Below, one piece after another: positions 9,350-17,649 of a DNA stretch of 64,000 nucleotides. Within the stretch, counting starts at the first letter, position 1. The number at the start of each line of letters is the position of its first letter. The position numbers and the translations under genes were made by a program. The DNA lies in assembly GCF_027886475.1 (NCBI RefSeq), contig NZ_CP115670.1, positions 1 through 64,000 on the forward strand. The letters are read 5' to 3'. The DNA comes from Corynebacterium sp. SCR221107. Lineage in GTDB: Bacteria > Actinomycetota > Actinomycetes > Mycobacteriales > Mycobacteriaceae. The notes beneath the pieces were generated by a model. The model ran no database searches, was not told the origin of the DNA, and saw only the letters and a program-made list of their open reading frames with translations.

Positions 9350-12037
9350 ATGACAGACTCCCACGACGCCACCGAGCAGGGGCGCACAATACTGTTTAAC
9401 GCCTTCGACATGAATTGCGTAGTCCACCAATCGCCGGGGCTATGGCGGCACCCGGACGACCACGCCCGCGAGTACAACACCATCGACTACTGGGTGAACT
9501 TGGCCAAGACGCTCGAGCGAGGCCTGTTCGACGGGCTATTCATCGCAGACGTGCTCGGCACCTACGACGTGTACGGCGATAGTAACGAGGCGGCGCTGGC
9601 AACCGGTGCCCAGGTGCCCGTCAACGACCCGATCCTGCTTGTTTCCGCGATGGTGCAGGCTACCGAAAACCTATGCTTCGGTATTACTGCCGGCACGGCC
9701 TATGAGCATCCCTACCCGTTCGCGCGCAGGCTGGCCACCATTGATCACCTTTCCAATGGCCGTGTGGGATGGAACGTGGTCACAGGCTACCTGCCTTCGG
9801 CCGCGCGCAACATGGGCGAGAAGGACCAGCTCCCGCATGACGAGCGCTACGATCGCGCCGACGAATACCTCGAGGTTATCTACAAGCTGCTGGAAGGCTC
9901 GTGGGAAGACGACGCGGTGGTCAATGACCGAGCCTCCGGCATCTTCACCGACCCCAACAAGGTTCACTCCATTAACCACCACGGAACCTATTTCGACGTG
10001 CCCGGCATCGCAATCACCGAGCCGAGTGTGCAGCGCACCCCGGTGATCTACCAGGCCGGAGCCTCCAGCCGCGGTAAGCGTTTCGCCGGCGAGCATGCCG
10101 AGGCTGTGTTTGTGAAGGCCAATAGTCCGGAGAAGCTCAAGGAGGTGGTCGCCGACATCCGTGCGGAGGCCGTGGCGGCCGGCCGTGAGCCGGGCGATAT
10201 CAAGGTCTTTGCGATGCTCACCATCATCACCGGTGCAACCGAGCAGGAAGCGCAGGCCAAATATGAGGACTATCAGCGCTACACCGACGTGCGCGGTGGT
10301 CTCACGCTCATGAGCGGGTGGTCAGGGGCGGACCTTTCCACCTTCGACCTCGACGAGCAGATCCGCGATATCAAGTCCAACGCCATCCAGTCCATTGCCA
10401 ACACCCTGACCAGCGAATACGGGGAGGCGCCGACGGTTCGCGAGCTGGGCGAGCGCACCGGTATCGGCGGTTTCGGACCCATCCTCGTAGGCTCCGGCAA
10501 GAAAGTGGCCCAAGAGCTGGCGGATCTGCAAGACGCCACCGACGTCGACGGCTTCAACTTTGCCTACGCCATTACCCCGGGATCCTTCGAGGACATCGTC
10601 GACTATGTTGTGCCCGAGTTGCAGGCGCTGGGACGCTACAAGACGCAGTACACCCCGGGCACGCTGCGCAATAAGCTCTTTGGGCACGGCGATCGCCTTC
10701 CCGAGCGTCATCGTGGCGCCCGCTACCGCGTCGGCGGGGATCTTTCCACCATCGATACCCCATGGAACCCACCATTGGAAAAGCCCACGGTCGAGGAGGT
10801 TCTCCAAGGACTCGAGCCGGTTTTTCATGAGATCGCCGCCACCGCTGCCGCGCGCGAATCGGATCGCAACTTCGATCGAGGCATCATCGCACAGCTGAAG
10901 GAGGCAGGTTTTACCCGGCTTCGCGTACCGGTCGAATACGGAGGCCTAGGCTTTAACCTAGAGGATACTTTCAAGGTATTCGTGGAACTGGCAGCCGCTG
11001 ACTCCAATCTCGCCCAGGGTCTGCGCCCCCACTTCCTAGCGGTGGAGTCGCTGCTTTCCGCGCAGGAGGAGGATCTTCGGTCTCGCTGGCTGCGCCGCAT
11101 CGGCTCCGGCGATATTGCGGTGGGTAACGCCCTCACGGAGGTGGGCAACCGCCCGAATGAGATCACCACGACGCTGACGCGCTCGCCGGAGCACCCCGGC
11201 TACTTCGTGTTGGAAGGGACGAAGTTCTATTCCACGGGGTCATTGTATGCGGATGCGATCTATGTGCGCGCCCGCATCGCCGAAACAGGCGAGGATGTGT
11301 TCCTCTTTGTCGATCGCGATGCCCCAGGTGTCGAGCTTTTCGATGACTGGGAGGGCTTTGGTCAGCAGCTTTCCGCCTCGGGCACCACGGTCTTTAACAA
11401 GGTCCTGGTCTCGGAACATGACGTGCTCCACCGCGACTACACCGCACCGTCGGTGGCGCAGTCTTTCGCCCAGGCGCATCACCTGGCGACGCTGGCCGGC
11501 ATTGGTACCGCGATCGAGCGCGATATCGCGGACTATGTGCGCGGGCGCACACGTATCTTTAGCCACGGCCTGGGCACGCTGCCGCGCGAGGATGCCCAAG
11601 TACAGCAGGTCATCGGCGAGGTCTCGGCGAAGGCTTATGCCGCGACAACCGTCTTGGAGGGCTTTATCCGCCACTTCGACCAGGCCCTCGTTCAGCTGGC
11701 CGACCTTCCTCACGACGCTGCTGGCCAGGCCGCTGCCGAGGATATTTATGCCCGTGTCGAGCTCGAAGCCTTTCGCGCGCAGCTGGTGATCGCGCCTGCG
11801 ATCTTGGAGGCGGCCACCCACGCCTTCGAGGTTGGCGGCGCGTCGGCGACGCTGAAGTCCACCGCCTTGGACCGTCACTGGCGCAACGCTCGAGTGCTGG
11901 CCAACCACAATCCACTCATCTACCGCGCGCGCCTTATCGGCGAGGACGTTCTGGGCGGCGGGCATCGCGCCATCCAGTACACGATCGGCTCCCAGGATGC
12001 TTCGGAGGCTACGCGCACACAACCCGCGCGCACCTAG
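9350..12037 (+). CDS. seuA-seuB: SeuA-SeuB fusion: NtaA/DszA-type FMN monooxygenase plus acyl-CoA-dehydrogenase-like domain
   Basis: One uninterrupted 895-residue frame contains two enzymes normally encoded separately. Residues ~1-450 are a luciferase-like monooxygenase of the NtaA/SnaA/DszA family (FNAFDMNCVVHQSPGLWRHP, GLFDGLFIADVLGTYDVYG, GWNVVTGYLPSAARNMG, PVIYQAGASSRGKRFA). Residues ~480-890 are an acyl-CoA-dehydrogenase/DszC-like flavin enzyme (KEAGFTRLRVPVEYGGLG, then VLEGTKFYSTGSLYADA). A Pro-rich linker (DTPWNPPLEKPTVEE) joins them. In C. glutamicum the seuA and seuB products act on sulfonate esters, so the fusion probably opens such substrates for SsuD to finish. The gene has its own regulatory region and a good ribosome binding site. 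No frameshift or internal stop is seen, so the fusion looks real. Confidence 0.88.
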   Translation: MTDSHDATEQGRTILFNAFDMNCVVHQSPGLWRHPDDHAREYNTIDYWVNLAKTLERGLFDGLFIADVLGTYDVYGDSNEAALATGAQVPVNDPILLVSAMVQATENLCFGITAGTAYEHPYPFARRLATIDHLSNGRVGWNVVTGYLPSAARNMGEKDQLPHDERYDRADEYLEVIYKLLEGSWEDDAVVNDRASGIFTDPNKVHSINHHGTYFDVPGIAITEPSVQRTPVIYQAGASSRGKRFAGEHAEAVFVKANSPEKLKEVVADIRAEAVAAGREPGDIKVFAMLTIITGATEQEAQAKYEDYQRYTDVRGGLTLMSGWSGADLSTFDLDEQIRDIKSNAIQSIANTLTSEYGEAPTVRELGERTGIGGFGPILVGSGKKVAQELADLQDATDVDGFNFAYAITPGSFEDIVDYVVPELQALGRYKTQYTPGTLRNKLFGHGDRLPERHRGARYRVGGDLSTIDTPWNPPLEKPTVEEVLQGLEPVFHEIAATAAARESDRNFDRGIIAQLKEAGFTRLRVPVEYGGLGFNLEDTFKVFVELAAADSNLAQGLRPHFLAVESLLSAQEEDLRSRWLRRIGSGDIAVGNALTEVGNRPNEITTTLTRSPEHPGYFVLEGTKFYSTGSLYADAIYVRARIAETGEDVFLFVDRDAPGVELFDDWEGFGQQLSASGTTVFNKVLVSEHDVLHRDYTAPSVAQSFAQAHHLATLAGIGTAIERDIADYVRGRTRIFSHGLGTLPREDAQVQQVIGEVSAKAYAATTVLEGFIRHFDQALVQLADLPHDAAGQAAAEDIYARVELEAFRAQLVIAPAILEAATHAFEVGGASATLKSTALDRHWRNARVLANHNPLIYRARLIGEDVLGGGHRAIQYTIGSQDASEATRTQPART

Positions 12038-12062
12038 CCTAGGGCTCTTGCCGGCCGCGTGT

Positions 12063-12114
12063 GAGGCGTCGGCGTGCCACAGCTGCTTTTCGTCGTTGAT
12101 TGCTTTCCGACGCC
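12063..12114. repeat. Facing pair of dispersed-motif copies
   Basis: GAGGCGTCGGCGTGCCA (from 12063) faces TTGCTTTCCGACGCC (12100-12114). GGCGTCGG and CCGACGCC can pair as an 8-base stem around ~37 bases, downstream of the fusion gene, so it may serve as a weak terminator. Confidence 0.45.
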
Positions 12115-12238
12115 CACAGGGCCGCTTCCTGCCGGGGACCTTCTTAGCTCGCCGAACAAGTGAATTAGTTGGAAATCCCCATGATGGAAGCTCACGTACA
12201 CATCCATGAAATCCCACGCCTAGTAAAGGACAATTCTT

Positions 12239-13435
12239 ATGACCGTCGACAATAACGCTCACACTTCAAACCAGGTAACCTTGCACTGGTTTCTTCCCAC
12301 CTACGGCGACTCCCGCGGCATCACCTCCGGTGGGCACGGCGCAGGTTTCCACACCGGCACCCGCGACGTGGACTTGGATTACCTCACCCAGATCGCCTTG
12401 GCCGCGGAGCGCAATGGCTTCGAATCCGTGCTGACCCCAACCGGTCTGTGGTGCGAGGATGCCTGGATCACCACCGCCGCGCTGATTTCGCGCACCAGCA
12501 AACTCAAGTTCCTCGTGGCCACCCGGCCCGGCCAGATAAGCCCCACCATCATCGCGCAGCAGGCCGCCGCCTTCCAGAAATTCTCCGGCAACCGGCTGGC
12601 CATCAACATCGTGGTCGGCGGCGAGGATCATGAGCAGCGCGCCTTTGCGGACTTTAGCACCAAGGAGCAGCGCTATCTCACGGCCGCCGACTCCTTGACC
12701 ATCCTGGACCACCTTTTCCACGACGAGGAGCCCTATTCCTATGATGGCTCCTACCTCAAGAGTGAAAATGCCCTGCTCAAACAGCGCCCGGAGGTGGCGC
12801 CACCGATCTACTTCGGAGGCTCCTCCGAACTCGGGATCCGGGTGGCGGCAGGACATGCCAACGTGTATCTGACCTGGGGTGAGCCGCTGGCGGCCGCGCA
12901 GGAGAAGATCGAGCGCGTGCGTGCTCAGGCGGCGGAGATTGGCCGTGAGCTCGAGTACGGTATCCGTCTGCACATCATTGCTCGTCCCACCGAGGATGAG
13001 GCGTGGGCGGTTGCCCAGCGCTTGTTGGATGGGATCGACCCGGAGGAAGTGGAAAAGATTCAACAAGGTTTGGCCCGTTCCCAGTCGGAGGGGCAGCGTC
13101 GCATGACGCAGCTGCACCAGCAGGGTCGGGGCTTTAGCCGGGGTCAAAGCGCCAGGGTCCTAGAGATCGAGGAGAACCTGTGGGCCGGCGTTGGGTTGGT
13201 CCGCGGTGGTGCCGGCACCGCGCTGGTGGGTTCCTATGAACAGGTCGCCGCGGCCATCAAGCGATACCATGATGCGGGCTTCGGTCACTTCGTCCTTTCC
13301 GGTTATCCGCACCTGGAGGAGATCTACTACGTGAGCGAGGGTGTGGTTCCAGCCCTGCAGCGCCGGGGTATCGGCGTGAAAAACCACGAGGATGCGCGCC
13401 CGGTTGCCGCCCAGACCCCGTTCGTTACCCGCTAG
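12239..13435 (+). CDS. ssuD2: SsuD-type FMNH2-dependent sulfonate monooxygenase (copy 2)
   Basis: A 398-residue paralogue of the first SsuD, without that copy's long N-terminal extension. It keeps HWFLPTYGDSRG, FESVLTPTGLWCEDAW, PPIYFGGSSELGIRV, VYLTWGE, NLWAGVGLVRGGAGTALVGSY and HFVLSGYPHLEEIYY. The predicted reaction is again desulfonation of alkanesulfonates with FMNH2 and O2. AAAGGA at 12227-12232 is the ribosome binding site. It follows the SeuA-SeuB fusion at 201 bases, much as ssuD2 lies beside the seu genes in C. glutamicum, so it may finish the products of the fusion enzyme. The divergence between the two SsuD copies suggests different substrate ranges. Confidence 0.9.
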   Translation: MTVDNNAHTSNQVTLHWFLPTYGDSRGITSGGHGAGFHTGTRDVDLDYLTQIALAAERNGFESVLTPTGLWCEDAWITTAALISRTSKLKFLVATRPGQISPTIIAQQAAAFQKFSGNRLAINIVVGGEDHEQRAFADFSTKEQRYLTAADSLTILDHLFHDEEPYSYDGSYLKSENALLKQRPEVAPPIYFGGSSELGIRVAAGHANVYLTWGEPLAAAQEKIERVRAQAAEIGRELEYGIRLHIIARPTEDEAWAVAQRLLDGIDPEEVEKIQQGLARSQSEGQRRMTQLHQQGRGFSRGQSARVLEIEENLWAGVGLVRGGAGTALVGSYEQVAAAIKRYHDAGFGHFVLSGYPHLEEIYYVSEGVVPALQRRGIGVKNHEDARPVAAQTPFVTR

Positions 13436-13678
13436 GGCACAAGCTTCCGGCCGTCAGGCGTCGGCAAGCAAGGCGCTACAGCGGCACGGCAGCCAGCAAC
13501 CAACGCGCAGGTGAAATGAATGCGGAATGTTGCGCGCAGCAGTGCGAACGCGTCTTTTATGTCACCTCGGTGAGGGCCCGCTTCGCGCCTGCGCGCACGC
13601 CAGGCGGGCACCATATAGGCAGCATGAAGGCATCATAAAGGCGCCGGGTAGGTACTAAAAAGACACCAAAAAAGATAC
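13436..13678. other. Gene-free stretch after ssuD2
   Basis: No coding frame with family features is seen. It carries a copy of the dispersed motif, GGCGTCGGCAAGCAA (13457-13471, plus orientation), 22 bases past the ssuD2 stop, and G/C-rich sequence with short inverted repeats. Confidence 0.5.
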
Positions 13679-13725
13679 GGCCACGAGGATGAGGTTAGCC
13701 TTGTATCCTCGTGGCCTTTCATTTT
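13679..13725 (+). terminator. Rho-independent terminator of ssuD2
   Basis: GGCCACGAGGAT (13679-13690) pairs perfectly with ATCCTCGTGGCC (13705-13716), followed by TTTCATTTTT. It lies 244 bases after the ssuD2 stop. Confidence 0.85.
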
Positions 13726-13739
13726 TGCTTGCCGACGCC
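13725..13739 (-). repeat. Dispersed motif copy directly past a terminator
   Basis: TTGCTTGCCGACGCC begins in the last T of the terminator T-run, the same placement as the copy after gyrB. Confidence 0.6.
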
Positions 13740-13889
13740 CTAGGCTCCGCCCGTGCGTAGGCCCTCTGGGTTGGCCCTAAGGAGCAGCTCATAGGTGCGC
13801 AATAGAGAGTTCACCCCTGAAGGGTGGTACCGCCTAGCAATGTGTTCCTGGTTGGCTTGGTTAAAGCAATCCGGCGATCGGCTGCGCAT

Positions 13890-13934
13890 AGAAAAACGCC
13901 CACGCTGATGCGATGAAACATGCGGGCATGGGCG
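13890..13934 (-). terminator. Terminator of ssuR (minus strand)
   Basis: On the minus strand CGCCCATGC (13934-13926) pairs with GCGTGGGCG (13905-13897) with one G-T wobble, then TTTTTC. It lies 17 bases beyond the ssuR stop. Confidence 0.7.
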
Positions 13935-13950
13935 GGCAGTACTGTGCTAG

Positions 13951-15135
13951 CTAGACAAATTGGAGGGGATCGGCGCGGAAGCGGTTGAGGGCGACCTGAA
14001 TGGCGGCGCGCGAGATGATGTTGTGTCCGGCCTGCTGGATGCGCAGACGGGTAGCGGTATGGGCGCAGTCGCGCAGACGGGCGACGGTGGATTTCAAGGT
14101 TGCTGGATCGAGAGTGAATGCCTCCCCGGCGAAGACGACAACCTCCGGGTCCACCACGTCGACGGCCGCGGCGACGGCGTCGCTTAAGACCACCGCGCGT
14201 TCCTCGAAGCGCTTGCGGATCGAAGGGGAATGGGCCGACAAGGCCACCAAATCGGCGAAGTTGGAGGCACGCAGGCCAAGCCTGGTTGCCTCATCGAGGA
14301 TGGGGGCAACACTCAGTGGCGAAGTTTGCTCGCCTGGTCCGTGAGCATCGAGGGCCCCGCGGCCGGCGAAAAAGGCGGAAGGGGCTTTGCCGGAATGCGG
14401 CTGGTGGACCACCCCGTTAAAGATCCAGGCGTGGCTTACTACCTCCCGGGCGTAGAAATACAAGGTGGAGGGCAACACCGGGTTCGCCCCCGGGGCGGGC
14501 AGGCCGTTGGCTTCGCTAAGCGGGGTGTCGGTGACCTCGGATCCTGCCATGGCCAACACGCCGGTGGTAACCGGTACGGGGCGGCCGAAGGCCTGTTCCA
14601 AGATGGTGGCGATGTCGACGTCGTGCCAGCCGTACTCGGTGGAGTTGAGCACCCCATCGCGGGTGACATGGGAGGAAAACGCCACACCGATATCAATGGG
14701 GTCGGCAAGATCGTGGCCTAAGGCAGCAAGCTCCCGGGCGACGGTATCAATTTGTTCCTCCGGGCTGCGGCGGGTGGTGGCTAAGGAGAGGCGCTTGTGT
14801 CTTAAAGTGCGGCCGCCGGCGTCGGCGATGACGATCTCCGTGGAAGAAACGCCGATGTGCGCGCCCCAAAACACGAGGTGACGCCCGTTGATCCCTAAAG
14901 TGATGCGCGGGCGTCCCGCGCGCGAGTCCACAACCGCCTTGGGGGAGGTTTCTTCGACTAGGCCGGCGTCGATAAGCGCGCCCACGTGGCGGGTAATGCT
15001 TGCTTGGGAGTAGCCGAGTTGCTTCTGGAGCAAGGTTCGGTCGGAGGTTGTCGTTCTAATCTGGTGGAACACCCGTGCCACTGGGGTGGAAGGAAAAGAA
15101 AAATAGACAGATCGGTTCTTTATTGCTGTTGTCAT
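13951..15135 (-). CDS. ssuR: ROK-family transcriptional regulator, SsuR-like
   Basis: A 394-residue ROK protein. An N-terminal winged helix-turn-helix (RTLLQKQLGYSQASITRHVGALIDAGLVEE, residues ~32-63) is followed by the ROK sugar-kinase-like domain (LGINGRHLVFWGAHIGVSSTEIVIADAGG onward). In C. glutamicum the ROK regulator SsuR, also encoded near the gyrase genes, activates sulfonate-utilisation genes when sulfate is scarce. Divergent placement against ssuI and proximity to two SsuD genes support the same role. The kinase Asp of true ROK kinases is not evident, as in many ROK regulators. ATG 15135 lacks a Shine-Dalgarno sequence. A degenerate McbR-type half-site lies just upstream at 15148. 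Confidence 0.88.
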   Translation of the reverse strand: MTTAIKNRSVYFSFPSTPVARVFHQIRTTTSDRTLLQKQLGYSQASITRHVGALIDAGLVEETSPKAVVDSRAGRPRITLGINGRHLVFWGAHIGVSSTEIVIADAGGRTLRHKRLSLATTRRSPEEQIDTVARELAALGHDLADPIDIGVAFSSHVTRDGVLNSTEYGWHDVDIATILEQAFGRPVPVTTGVLAMAGSEVTDTPLSEANGLPAPGANPVLPSTLYFYAREVVSHAWIFNGVVHQPHSGKAPSAFFAGRGALDAHGPGEQTSPLSVAPILDEATRLGLRASNFADLVALSAHSPSIRKRFEERAVVLSDAVAAAVDVVDPEVVVFAGEAFTLDPATLKSTVARLRDCAHTATRLRIQQAGHNIISRAAIQVALNRFRADPLQFV

Positions 15136-15147
15136 GGAATCGTAGTA

Positions 15148-15163
15148 TAGACAGCATGGTTCA
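15148..15163. promoter_or_regulatory. Degenerate McbR-type site before ssuR
   Basis: TAGACAGCATGGTTCA has an intact left half of TAGAC-N6-GTCTA and two mismatches in the right half, starting 13 bases upstream of the ssuR ATG. In C. glutamicum McbR is known to repress ssuR, which makes this weak site worth listing. Confidence 0.35.
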
Positions 15164-15213
15164 AAAACACATTAGGGCCCCGAAAAAACTTGAAAATAGC
15201 AGGTAAAAAGGGG

Positions 15214-15238
15214 GTATTTTGAAATACATTCTGAATGT
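15214..15238. promoter_or_regulatory. Two overlapping palindromes in the ssuR-ssuI gap
   Basis: GTATTTTGAAATAC (15214-15227) is a perfect palindrome sharing two bases with ACATTCTGAATGT (15226-15238). Both lie in the divergent promoter region and are candidates for SsuR binding. Confidence 0.5.
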
Positions 15239-15284
15239 AAATAACTCCATAACATTCACGATGAAAGGATTTCTAGCCAGTTTC

Positions 15285-15300
15285 TAGACCACATAGTCTA
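15285..15300. promoter_or_regulatory. McbR-type operator before ssuI
   Basis: TAGACCACATAGTCTA fits TAGAC-N6-GTCTA exactly and ends eight bases before the ssuI ATG, the same spacing as the proximal site at ssuD. Confidence 0.7.
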
Positions 15301-15308
15301 ATAGGGGC

Positions 15309-15866
15309 ATGACTACAGCACTTCTTCATCACGACACCCGCGTTCGGGATCTTCCCGCACATAAGAACGCAAACTTCCTAGACGATGCCCAAGAGGTCAC
15401 CCTCCGCGAGGCACTGCGACGAGTTCCCACCCCCATCACCTTCGTGGCCGCACAGATTGATGGCCAACCGGTCGGAATGGTTGTCGGCTCCTTCGTAGGT
15501 ATTAGCCTCGAGCCGGCGCTGGTGGGTATCTATACCCAAAAGTCCTCCTCGACCTGGCCTAGACTGCGCGCATTCCTCAACCAGGGTGGGGAGGTAGGCA
15601 TCTCCGTGTTGGGTATTGATCATCACGGGGAGGTCTACAAGCTGGCTGGCCCCCAAGAAACCCGCTTCGAGCGCGAATGGGGCATCAAGGGAACAAGCGC
15701 CATCTACCTCGATCGTGCCGATAGCTTCCTGCGTGCCAAGGCTGTGTCCATCTCCGAGGTGGGCGACCATGAGTTCGTGTTGCTGCAGGTCGAAAGCGCA
15801 CACGTGAGCGAGCGGGAATCGCAGGCGTTGGTATTCCACGAGTCTCGAATCGGGCTGGTCAACTAG
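15309..15866 (+). CDS. ssuI: NAD(P)H:FMN reductase for sulfonate monooxygenases
   Basis: A 185-residue flavin-reductase-like protein of the split-barrel FMN-binding type. Family features are REALRRVPTPITFVAAQIDGQPVGMVVGSFVGISLEPALVGIY at the start of the barrel and HEFVLLQVESAHV near the end. It would supply the FMNH2 consumed by the SsuD and SeuA-type oxygenases, as SsuI does in C. glutamicum. It diverges from ssuR and carries an exact McbR-type operator immediately before its ATG. No Shine-Dalgarno sequence fits between operator and start. A strong terminator follows. Confidence 0.88.
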   Translation: MTTALLHHDTRVRDLPAHKNANFLDDAQEVTLREALRRVPTPITFVAAQIDGQPVGMVVGSFVGISLEPALVGIYTQKSSSTWPRLRAFLNQGGEVGISVLGIDHHGEVYKLAGPQETRFEREWGIKGTSAIYLDRADSFLRAKAVSISEVGDHEFVLLQVESAHVSERESQALVFHESRIGLVN

Positions 15867-15932
15867 GTTGACAGCAAGGAAAAAACCACGCAAAGGTGTA
15901 GCCTCGGCAACGCCGATCAACCCCCGAATGCC

Positions 15933-15985
15933 AAAACCCCGGTTTCCTACAGTGGCAGTGACTGTGTGAAACCGGGGTTTTCTTT
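15933..15985 (+). terminator. Terminator of ssuI, possibly bidirectional
   Basis: AAAACCCCGGTTTC (15933-15946) and GAAACCGGGGTTTT (15968-15981) pair perfectly, followed by CTTTG. The mirror A-run allows use by the convergent gene ending at 16045. Confidence 0.85.
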
Positions 15986-16044
15986 GCGCTTCACAATCCA
16001 TACCCCTTTTACGGTGGGCATGGTCCTGAGCTAGGGGAGTTCGC

Positions 16045-16482
16045 TTAGTCCATATGCTTGACGATGAGCGCGCCAAGCTCCGGGAGAACTGGGTCGATGA
16101 AGTCACCGGCCTTGCCGCGGATGGCCTTATAGCCCTTGTCCAGGGCCGGGATGTTGGAGCTGGCAGCGGCCTTATCGGCAACGGAGAGGACGGAGGCTAC
16201 GACCTCATCCTTGTGAGCTGCCAGGTAGGCGCCGAAGTCGGCCTCGCCGGAGGACTGAAAGCCCTGCCACTGCGGGTCGAGGTTTGCGGCCAGCTCGGGA
16301 AGCAGGCGGTTGAGGCCCTTGGGAACGATGTTTCCATCAACCTTCTTCGCGGCCGAAACCAAGCCCTTGAGGGCCATGCCGGAGATGCCGGACTGATTGC
16401 TGACGGTGTTCTCCACGAGCGCGCTGAGGTCGGCGACCACGGCTTCGCGCTGCGGGCCGAGGAGATCATTAAGTGAGCTCAC
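16045..16482 (-). CDS. Small helical conserved actinobacterial protein
   Basis: A 145-residue acidic, helix-rich protein without signal or membrane segment, ending in ALIVKHMD. I associate it with a small family found in corynebacteria and relatives (possibly DUF6918) but cannot confirm this; function is unknown. The start is GTG 16482, supported by GAAAGG about ten bases upstream on the minus strand. Codon use matches the chromosome. It converges with ssuI across the shared terminator. Confidence 0.75.
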   Translation of the reverse strand: MSSLNDLLGPQREAVVADLSALVENTVSNQSGISGMALKGLVSAAKKVDGNIVPKGLNRLLPELAANLDPQWQGFQSSGEADFGAYLAAHKDEVVASVLSVADKAAASSNIPALDKGYKAIRGKAGDFIDPVLPELGALIVKHMD

Positions 16483-17240
16483 TATGTATGCCTTTCGAAA
16501 TAATTCTCGCGTGCGGGTGGAAGATAAGGATTGTGCATTTTTGTGGCCTCGCCTGGGTGTGGCGAATCCATGTCAAGCCTTAGTCCTGTCCTTGCAACGG
16601 TGATGGGATGTCCCCGCCACGCGACATGTACCCCCATATCCTAGCGTTTAGCAGGGTGGAGGCCTAAGTGTGGGCGCGGTGCGATTGGGTGCGCAGGAGT
16701 TGGGGCGATTTGCCACGCAGATGGGAAGCTTGGTGGAAGGGCAGATGTATGGGGAAATCGGTGGCCAGCCAAAGCCAATCGTTTCTTTGCTTTCCGACGT
16801 CTCCTGTCCGAACCCCTCAACGAAGCAGTGACGGTTACGGTGTAGCCAAGGCTTATCTAGCTTTGGTTTTAAAAATGCAAAGGCGCGATTCCAAACGTGG
16901 GAGGAACCCAGTATCGGGATGTTCCCACGATTGGAACCGCTCCTTATTTCGCGTTGTCATTCTTCCGCCGCAGTTAAAGACAATCCCGCGAAAATAGCTC
17001 AGGGCGTGTCTTCGCTTTTGGGTTCCGGGGGGTTGCTACAAAGAACGAGCTGCCGAAACGCAAGTGATATCACGAGAAACACTAATTAACTGCAATCACA
17101 ACAGTCACAGATACTACGGGAAGAAAAACGCTCACCGCAACCAAGAAGCGCCCCTAGTGATGACGGACTTTATCGATGACCTGCGCCGAACAGAGGTGGG
17201 AAGGGGTGAAAGTGGAGGTAAACCCTCGTCGAAGTCTCAC
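16483..17240. other. Gene-free 758-base stretch
   Basis: Several short open frames exist on both strands but none has a ribosome binding site, a recognisable family or sensible composition. A dispersed-motif copy, TTGCTTTCCGACGTC, is at 16787-16801 in minus orientation. The stretch from 17040 on is clearly more A/T-rich. It may be a decayed gene or a long promoter region for the 16482 gene. Confidence 0.5.
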
Positions 17241-17558
17241 TTATCTGCGGTCGTTGAGGGCGATAATGACACTGGCCACAACTGACGCGAAGGTGGCATT
17301 GCGATCGCTTAAGGGGGAAAGTGCAAGTGCAATTCTTTCCACCCCCCGGGCAAGGGTGAAAACATCCTCTGTGGTGGCAATACCGTGAAATCGTGCGGTA
17401 CTTGCCCCCGCGATGGCGGCTAGCGCCTGATAATCGCGGACTGTGCAAGAAAAGCGGGATGTCACAATATCGGCGATGGCTAGGACCTGTTCGGGACTTA
17501 GTCCGCGCAGAGTTAGGCCAGCAGGACGTGCTGTGTCAGTGGTCTGAGATGCGCTCAT
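17241..17558 (-). CDS. Doc/Fic-like toxin with degenerate active site
   Basis: A 105-residue protein whose layout follows death-on-curing (Doc) toxins: LSPEQVLAIADIV at the N-terminus, VRDYQALAAIAGASTARFHGI in the middle (Doc has VRD-LL-SAL-P-TFGG) and a final helix ASVVASVIIALND. The Fic motif, normally HPF-x-DGNKR, reads SPLSDRNATFA, so the catalytic His and the GNK are absent. Doc phosphorylates EF-Tu; this version probably cannot, or uses another chemistry. It is encoded 91 bases downstream of a ribbon-helix-helix gene on the same strand, the usual antitoxin-toxin order. Assignment is from pattern only. Confidence 0.55.
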   Translation of the reverse strand: MSASQTTDTARPAGLTLRGLSPEQVLAIADIVTSRFSCTVRDYQALAAIAGASTARFHGIATTEDVFTLARGVERIALALSPLSDRNATFASVVASVIIALNDRR

Positions 17559-17649
17559 TGTGTTCTTCGAGTCGCGGGATGAACGGGGATGGAGGGGGAA
17601 AGGGGCGGCGTGGAACCTGTGGGGCAGGTGAGTGAAGAACCTCCAGGAA

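Noticed and set aside
11240-12262. A 340-codon open frame antisense to the end of the SeuA-SeuB fusion
   Set aside because: No family features or start signals; composition is that expected from the reverse of a coding strand.
16668-17285. Short open frames in the 16.5-17.2 kb gap as genes
   Set aside because: No ribosome binding sites, erratic composition and no recognisable domains.
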